64,000 bases of DNA from Schistocerca nitens (taxonomy: Eukaryota; Arthropoda; Insecta; Orthoptera; Acrididae), in the NCBI RefSeq assembly GCF_023898315.1, contig NC_064615.1, forward strand, positions 731,025,450 through 731,089,449. The letters run 5' to 3'. Below, piece after piece: positions 57,463 to 64,000 of the stretch. The notes beneath the pieces are model-generated. The model saw only the letters and a list, made by a program, of their open reading frames with translations. It did no database searches and was not told the origin of the DNA. A program made the translations under genes and the position numbers. Position 1 is the first letter of the stretch, and each line of letters begins with the position of its first letter.

Positions 57463-57523
57463 GGGTGGTGGTGGTGGTGGTGGTGGTGGTGGTGGTGGTG
57501 GTGGTGGTAGTAGTAGTAGTAGC
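57463..57523 (+). repeat. (GGT)n/(AGT)n microsatellite
   Basis: About 14 GGT units followed by four AGT-type units. Confidence 0.95.
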
Positions 57524-57969
57524 ATAATCATCCAACTTAACTTTGGGATTGAAGACAACGTTGCCTTATCTTCGAATCTTGCAAATGTGCTAAGTTGTGC
57601 TAAGAGTGATATCGACCATATGGAGTGATGGGGAAAATTCTGTTTGCATTGTTTAAGTCTTTACGATTGAGCGACCCAGATAATAGATTAGTATGCTAAA
57701 TTTTCAGTGCTAAGTCAGTGAGTTAATTGTATCTCTTTCTTACGAATGGTTAATTCATTCTGCGTTTCTGTTACTTCCGCCTGCATAACAGTTTGATTCG
57801 ACTCTGATTTAGATGGTAATAAAGCGAACCTTGTTTGCCGATGGCCTCTTCGTAATTAGTCTTTATGACTGGAAAATGTTTGAGTGCTATGTTGTGATGG
57901 GAAAGTTGATCAGACAAGAGTACTGTGGTCCGACAAGTGGAAGGTCGCCTTTCCCAGTTCATTTTGTTG

Positions 57970-58160
57970 CTGTATGTGGCGTGGGGTAGTACGTGCCTCA
58001 CACGGTGCGCGAGCGCATAAAATTCGCGTTAGGGGCCGTCTGGGTGCATATTGGAGTCGCTGGCGTGCCTCGTCCCCACTATAAATCGCCCGATTCCAGC
58101 CTGGCGTCCCGGCTGCCTCGGGCTCCCTGCGTCGAGAGGCAATTCTGCACGCAGCGATCA
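57970..58160. other. GC-rich island
   Basis: GC-rich DNA with GCGCATAAAATTCGCG and CCACTATAAATCGCCCG. TATAAA-like and TTTTATG cores sit in GC-rich context, so a promoter cannot be excluded. No open frame of interest follows. Confidence 0.3.
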
Positions 58161-58199
58161 CTAAACCTTGAACCACAATATGGGCTGCTCTGCGGCGAA

Positions 58200-58955
58200 T
58201 AAGTAGCGGTACGTTACGTGAATGTCACTGAAGACTTAGGGAAAATCTTACGCTATGGTCATTTAAGTTCCAGCTACTCATACCCAGTTCATTTTCCGGA
58301 AAAAACTTGCTTCAAGAAACAAGTATTGATGTGACTGTACATGTCATTCTGCGAGGGGTCGTTGGGAGGACACTTCCAGATCTCCGTCTGCCCTGAAATG
58401 ATAAATTCCTGTATCGAGGTTCACACAAAAGGTGGCGAGCCAGTGTATCAAATATTTTTTATTGTTAAGCGTATGATGATATGGTGATAGTGCTTTCCAA
58501 AGTGCTGGTCGCAGATATGCTCGATAAGCGCATTTCAACAATGGTTATGCAGTATATTAGAATATTTGTTGCATTTCATAAACAAAAACGTAGGCTGAGA
58601 AGTCTTTCAACAGACGGAGGCTAGCAAGTAACGAGAGAGAATTTAGTCCTGAGTTATTTCACTGCACTGGAAAATGTGAAAAACGAATATAGAAATCGGA
58701 CAGCAAATGACAACTCGCATTTTCTTTGACACAGCTATGTGGCCTTGGCACAGGTTAGCGCATCTTCGTCACCGGCTACCGGCTACCGGCTTTCGCAAGG
58801 AAAAACAATAAGAGCACCAGCACATGAGCCACCACAGCACCATTGCACCACCTTTTCTGTCCTGAAATTAAAGATTTTTCTGCAAGCTGCTATTTGTTAT
58901 GAATCGAAAGACTCACTCGCGCGCCCACCAAATTAACTTATCTTTGAAACTTCAC
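58200..58955. other. Unassigned DNA
   Basis: I see nothing recognisable apart from three short ACCGGCT units near 58770. Confidence 0.45.
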
Positions 58956-58959
58956 GATG

Positions 58960-59830
58960 TGTCATTAATCCACCCTTCCTTTACATCTGCGTTGGGTGTG
59001 TGGTGGAAGGTACTTTGTACTGTTGCCTCGTCATTTTCTTTTCTGGTACTCGTGGAAGTACGGAGAGGGGAAAAAGTTCGTCCGCATCTCGTGGTCGTGC
59101 GGTAGCGTTCTCGCTTCCCACGCCCGGGTTCCCGGGTTGGATTCCCGGCGGGGTCAGGGATTTTCTCTGCCTCGTGATGACTGGGTGTTGTGTGATGTCC
59201 TTAGGTTAGTTAGGTTTAATTAGTTCTAAGTTCTAGGGGACTCATGACCTCAGATGTTAAGTCCCATAGTGCTCAGAGCCATTTGAACCATTTTTTGAAA
59301 AAGTTCCCCTGTATGCCTCCGTGCAACTCCTAATTTCTGTTGTCTCTGTGGTCCTTGTACGACATGCACTTTCGCGGCAGTAGAACCGCTCCGCAGTCAG
59401 CTTCAAATGCCGGTCACCTCAATTGGGTGTCGCGGACCCAACGTCGTCTTTCCTCCAGAAATTCCTATTTGAATTCTCGAAGCATTTCCATAACATGCGT
59501 ATTGGTCAAACCTACTGGTAACAAATCTAGCAGCACCCCTCTGAATTCCTTCGAAGTCTTCCTGTAATCTGACCTGGAGGGAATATCGAGCACTCGAGCA
59601 GTTCTCGAGAATTGGTCGCACTAGTTTTACATAAGCATTTTCTTTTACGGATGATCCATACTTTCCCAAAAATCTCCCAGTAAGCCGAAGTCGACCAATC
59701 GCCTTCTCTATTTCCTTCCTTAAGTGTTCGATCCATTTCATATCGCTTTGCAATGTTACGCGTAGATATTTAATCGACGTGACTGTGTCAAGCAGCATCG
59801 TACTAATGATTTATTCGAACGTTTCACCGC
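58960..59830 (-). pseudogene. LINE C-terminal fragment (R1/jockey-like), split by a SINE
   Basis: The minus-strand frame at 59798-59403 reads LLDTVTSIKYLRVTLQSDMK, EIEKAIGRLRLTGRFLGKYG, ENAYVKLVRPILENC and QEDFEGIQRGAARFVTS. This is the region following the reverse-transcriptase catalytic block of insect LINEs. It runs uninterrupted for over 100 codons before a shift. The 3' side continues to about 58985 and is interrupted by the SINE at 59080-59296. The 5' end is missing. Confidence 0.8.
59080..59296 (+). mobile_element. SINE, head type B
   Basis: The plus-strand copy has head TCGTGCGGTAGCGTTCTCGC, a B box decayed to GGTTGGATTCCCGG, the shared body, and the GGGGACT/AGTCCC hairpin (about 59236-59264). 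A 10-bp target duplication, GAAAAAGTTC, lies at 59070-59079 and 59297-59306, within the LINE fragment. Confidence 0.93.
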
Positions 59831-59839
59831 CCGTCAAAT

Positions 59840-60825
59840 CGTTTGTGTGTAGGTCCTGTCGCACTTGACCTGGGGCACTCTTTACTAGACCCTTGTCGCT
59901 GGTTAACACTAGCCGTCGAGGGCAATGTATTGGGTTCCGTTACTTAATTCCTTCACTCTGGTAAATAGTACACAACTGGAAGTACCATGTATAATTGTTT
60001 TGTGAGTCTTTGGTATTAACATTTACCAGCGCATACCACATGATGCTTATAAATACGTACGTAATAAACTGACATTTATTCATTACTATTTCCGGGGATT
60101 ACATGCTGACATATGTTTTAATGTTATGCTGGAGAAAATGCTTGTCACTTAAGGGTCCAGAAGACTCAAAGCCTCCGTCATATCTGGGAACGTATCTCGT
60201 ACGCTCGTACCTTCGTTAACACCAGTGTGGCACAGTGTCACGTTGTTGTATGAAGTTTCTTTCACTGCACTTCTTTTTCGTCCCTCTTGATTAGTTACAC
60301 AGTGTACCTCTCAGGATTGTTCTATTGCACCAATTTTAAGTCTCCTTTTTCGTGCTGTGTTTACTGTTCATTTAGGAAACAGCAATATTCAAAGTTTTTC
60401 GTGTTTAAAAGTTCGTAAAGCAATTAGAGCTTGGGTCATTTCAAACATCTGAGTGATGGTTACGTCAGTGATGTATTGTTTCTCCTAAGTAACCCTACAT
60501 GACAGAAACGATGCTTAGTTCCCCAGAACCCGACGTCTCCCTCCGAACTTACTCGGAGCAGAATTAACTTCCAGTGCTCCATGCAGCTGCATCCGTAATC
60601 ACATAAAGAAAGAGATGAAATAATTGAATCGGTTTTGCAAGGTTATAAACTAATCAAAACTGCCAGTATTTCAGTCTTAATCCGCTGATATTGACTAATG
60701 AGCGAAAACCAAAGGAAGTAATGACATTGTTATAACGAAGTAAGGCGCAGAAAAAACGAATTAAGTAAGAGGGTCAATTTTAAAGCTCTAATTATCACTC
60801 TGAAAAAATAGTTACATCATTGAAA
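59840..60825. other. Unassigned DNA
   Basis: I see no supported gene or repeat. Confidence 0.45.
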
Positions 60826-60829
60826 CTTC

Positions 60830-61325
60830 GAACTCCCTGTTAGAATAAAACTGAGTACTGGACTGAGACTCGAACTCGGGAGCCTTAGCTTTCGCGGGCA
60901 AATGCTCTACCGACAGAGCTACCTAAGCACGACTCACGACCCGTCCTCACAGCTATCCTTCCGCCAGTGCATCGTCTCCTAGCTTCCAAACTTCACACAA
61001 GCTCTGCTGCGAAACTTGGGACATTAGCAGTCGTCGGAGAAGGATAATGCGGAGACATGGCTTAGCCAATGCCTGGGTTATGTTTTCATAATGAAATTTT
61101 CTCTCTGCAGCGGATTGTGCGCTGATACGAAATTTCCTGGCAGGTTAAAACTGTCTGCCGAACCGAGTCGTGAATCGGTCTCGGGTAGCTCAGACGATAT
61201 AGCTCTTTCCCGCGAAAGGGAAAGATCACGATTTCGAATCTCGGTCTGGCACCAGCTTTAATCTGACAGGAAGTTTCATATCAGCTGCACATTGCGCTGC
61301 AGAGTGAATTTTTTTCTGGAGTTCA
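60830..61325. repeat. tRNA-like dispersed repeat T, two copies in opposite orientation
   Basis: The left part (60830-61155) has the tRNA-like core on the minus strand: GGTAGCTCTGTCGGTAGAGC with GAGTTCGAGTCTCAG. The right part (61155-61325) has it on the plus strand: GGGTAGCTCAGACGATATAG with TTTCGAATCTCGG. Each side carries the GCGCTGATA / CAGGAAGTTTCATATCAGC edge motif. The result is a palindromic pair of tRNA-like sequences. Confidence 0.7.
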
Positions 61326-61699
61326 CGTCATTAATTGTTGGTCTACTCTTACGTGGCTGGAGTCCTGCCCTCGCCACGATACCATAGCATGCTGCCAGGG
61401 GGAGCGAAAACACTGGTGGAGCAGTCACCACCTCAACACTGGGATGCGCCATTTCGATTTAGTTCCTCCAACGAGGAACTATGGTGCACGCAATTCAGTC
61501 GTACCATGACTGGAGGCACGTGCGTCTAGATAGCAAAAAAGTTGTTACTTTACTTCTCCGGGGCGATGACGAAAATTTTGATTACACCTCGTATGCGTAT
61601 GTCATCGTCTGCTGGCAGTGGCACTCCTTCAGTTTCTTTCCCGCCTCTGGTTTTCTGTTGCATCTGTCTCGTACCCAGATGAATGTGGGACTAAGAAGG

Positions 61700-62110
61700 T
61701 GCTCAGGTATGGAAACCACCAGAACTGGCGGCGCGCAGTGAAGTTCTATGACGAAGCTGGTGACCGCTGCGGAGGTCGGAGTTGGTGTCCGGCGCCGCCT
61801 CCGCTTCGGGGTCGGTACGTAAATCCGCCTGTGCAGACGCACGGGAACGGGCGACTGCAGCCCACGTGGTTCCGTGCCGGGCGGCCGTCTGCGCGCCTCT
61901 TGCGACGATGAATTTCAAAGAGCCGCCAGCCGGCCCGCGCGATAAATATCGAGCGGAGAGCACGCACGTGCCTCCCCTGCCTGGGACGTACACTAGTTAC
62001 TCCGTATTGAGACGCGCCCCGAGGAAGCCGCACAGCGCCCGACTCGCCGCCTGCGTCCCTCTAATCAGCGTACGGGGTTCCCTTCACGCCGCCGTGAAAG
62101 CCCTTGCTGC
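61700..62110. other. GC-rich island
   Basis: About 400 bp of CpG-rich DNA with GCGATAAATATCGAGC, CACGTGG and GCACGTGCC. Overlapping frames on both strands are open only because stops are rare. The longest candidate for an unmethylated or promoter-like island in the window. Confidence 0.38.
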
Positions 62111-62394
62111 TGTTTGTAATTTACAGCAATTGTCACCGTAATTGAGGAAAAGAAAATGAGTCGTCTCTTCGTAGACTTTTTTTAAACAAAATGTGTTCTA
62201 GTCTGCGTCTTGTCATAAAAGGGGACCTTACAGACTTAGATTTTTGTATTTTCTTCATGCTGAGTGTTCAGTTTCCGGCTGCGTTTCCTAAAGCAATGCT
62301 ATACACTTGTGAAACAAAAAACATGAAGAAAACTATGCTGGAAGATTTGAAGATTGCCGAACGCTTTTTAACGTGAGACGTTTTGAGCATTTTT

Positions 62395-62470
62395 AGAGTC
62401 GGTGGTGGTAGAACGCGCAGCGTCTTGTACCCACGAAACCGTTGGTTCTATTCTCGCTACTAACAATTTT
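62395..62470 (+). repeat. tRNA-like SINE head
   Basis: GGTGGTGGTAGAACGCGCAG (A-box-like) and GTTGGTTCTATTCTCGC (B-box-like) are followed by a T tract. Probably a decayed SINE head. Confidence 0.4.
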
Positions 62471-62479
62471 TTTAACCTT

Positions 62480-64000
62480 TCATTCGAATTCTATATTATC
62501 AGGTGGAATTAACAAATATTGAAATCACAGTATGTAATAAAAATTACAACCATCTATTTTCAGTTACGAAATACATGAAAATAATGTAAAATTTGATGAA
62601 ACAGTCCAAAGGTGTATTGCCGGTTCACAATTTACGAGGGGCACAATATTCAGGCGATCAGGCGTACCTGATCGCCGACATACTTTGCCCGTTGCACACT
62701 ATGAACCGGCAGTACAACCGTGGATTGTTCGATCAACAGATACTGCGGGAGAAACTGAAGAATCACATCAAATGAAAATTACACACAAAAATTCGAAATA
62801 CTTCTTTGTTAAATGTGAATTTTTTTACGTCAATAATATCTTCAAATCTCTGCAAATAAAGTATTTTATTTGATACGTGATCTTCTGCAGTGCCATGCAT
62901 TTAGTAATTAAACATAAAGATTATTTGTAATAAAAGTGATTCAGTATTTAATTAACATTTTAATTTAATAGATGAAGAAGTCAAGTGAAAGCAAAACGAA
63001 GTCGCTTCTTAGCGAGACTCTAACCGGCGACTTCGCATATCTGTATTATTAAGTCTTATGTAGTGTGTGGGCCTTTTTCAGTTCCTTTCGCTCACGCATT
63101 ATCATTAGATTGCTTTGTTACTTCTTATAACGAAATTCCTAGGGTTGTTTTTCTTGTAATTTCGTTGCTAAATTTTACGTCCACTTCGTGCAACAGGAAC
63201 TGTGAAGTACATGTGTGCCTCGTATCTACTTAGGTTCATCATACTATCGTGTAAACTGCTGCACGCTAGTGCTTCGGTTCATACAATGTGATGACGCACT
63301 TTCGTCTCCTTACAGCAGATGCTCGAATCACGCCTCCCTCGGCATCGTATCCGTCCTTCCGTAATTTGCACGCTATCGATATAATCGCTATGCAAGCGCG
63401 TTCCGTTTTAGTCTACGTTGTCATTTTCTTCTTCTTCTTCTTCTTCTTCTTCTTCTCCTTGACAAACTTTCTTATATCAGAGGCAAGTTATCGCGCCTAA
63501 TCGCGAAGTCATTTCCGCGTCCACTACCTATACTCCCACGATCACTGTTTCAAACGGTAGCTGACTGTGCCTGATACCACGAGCAAGTTAGTTCCTGCCT
63601 GTACTGCAGTGTGATACGTTGGACGATAATCAATGATTATTTGGCGTCATGCAATGGCTTTCAGAAAATGAGGACGCGAAAGGGAATAATAGGTAGAAGG
63701 AACTGCGGAAATCTTTGTTGCGCGAAGCTCGATGAATTCAGTCTGTACATTGACACGTACAAACACATCGCCCTTTCTGTTATTATGACGTAGGCCTACA
63801 TTAAGTGGTTACAACAGATGTTTCCCGCTTTCTTGGAAATCGATGACACAGTATCAATCCAAACAAAATGTTCCTTTCGCTTTCCTTGCTCTTCCTCCAT
63901 TTCATGTTTGCGAAATGTGTGGCGCATTGTGCTTCAGACTGAAATAGCCATCGGCAGAGGAAAAAAGAAATGCACCACGAAGTAGATCACCTTCAGCAGT
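62480..64000. other. Unassigned DNA with (TTC)n
   Basis: No supported gene. A TTC microsatellite of about 11 units lies at 63422-63457. Confidence 0.45.

Noticed and set aside
61782-62141. 119-codon plus-strand frame and overlapping minus-strand frames
   Set aside because: Same CpG-rich interval open in several frames. The composition explains the openness.
1-64000. CRISPR array, operons, phage or bacterial defence system
   Set aside because: No direct repeats with unique spacers, no dense coding and no bacterial-type gene spacing. The sequence is clearly from an animal genome.
1-64000. Conserved insect microRNAs (let-7, mir-1, mir-9, mir-10, mir-124, bantam and others)
   Set aside because: I looked by eye for the mature seeds in hairpin context and found none. 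A covariance-model search would be needed for certainty.

Overview
This window looks like non-coding DNA from a large, repeat-rich insect genome. The best guess is an orthopteran such as a locust of the Schistocerca type. That assignment rests on recognising the abundant tRNA-headed SINEs and companion LINEs and was not tested by a search. I found no host protein-coding exon that I can defend. The only long reading frames that survive scrutiny are transposases.

Three transposons have open transposase frames. Two are near-identical 1422-bp Tc1-like elements (1252-2673 and 24361-25782, same strand, about 15 differences seen by eye, each flanked by TA). The third is a 1520-bp mariner-like element (34276-35795, minus strand) with terminal inverted repeats of about 125 bp and DD41D catalytic spacing. 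Decayed DNA transposons include a mariner (6.9-8.06 kb), Tc1-like copies (8.26-9.66, 38.7-39.1 and 47.4-48.2 kb), an inverted-end mariner derivative (11.6-12.46 kb), a pogo/Tigger fragment (18.9-19.7 kb), an internally deleted piggyBac (20.46-21.76 kb) and a second DDD mariner fragment (36.8-37.1 kb).

Retroelements: eight SINE copies share one body and 3' tail but carry two different tRNA-like heads. All have recognisable target-site duplications, and five sit inside older repeats. Several 5'-truncated non-LTR elements are present (15.8-17.2, 23.6-24.1, 32.5-33.6, 40.5-41.2, 42.5-43.0, 49.4-49.9 and 59.0-59.8 kb). The LINE at 40.5 kb and the SINEs end in a hairpin with the same loop but different, still complementary stems, which suggests they share a retrotransposition machinery.

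The remainder is AT-rich unassigned DNA, microsatellites, several long imperfect inverted repeats, other tRNA-like SINE heads, and about a dozen short GC-rich islands (for example 4.3, 9.8, 20.1, 34.0, 38.4, 40.2, 55.6, 58.0 and 61.9 kb) that could be regulatory DNA. At 43.69-43.76 kb a branch point, pyrimidine tract and AG|GTGAGT are followed 30 nt later by a second GTGAGT. This is either a recursive-splicing ratchet point or a 30-nt microexon. If real, it places this part of the window inside a long intron of a plus-strand gene.
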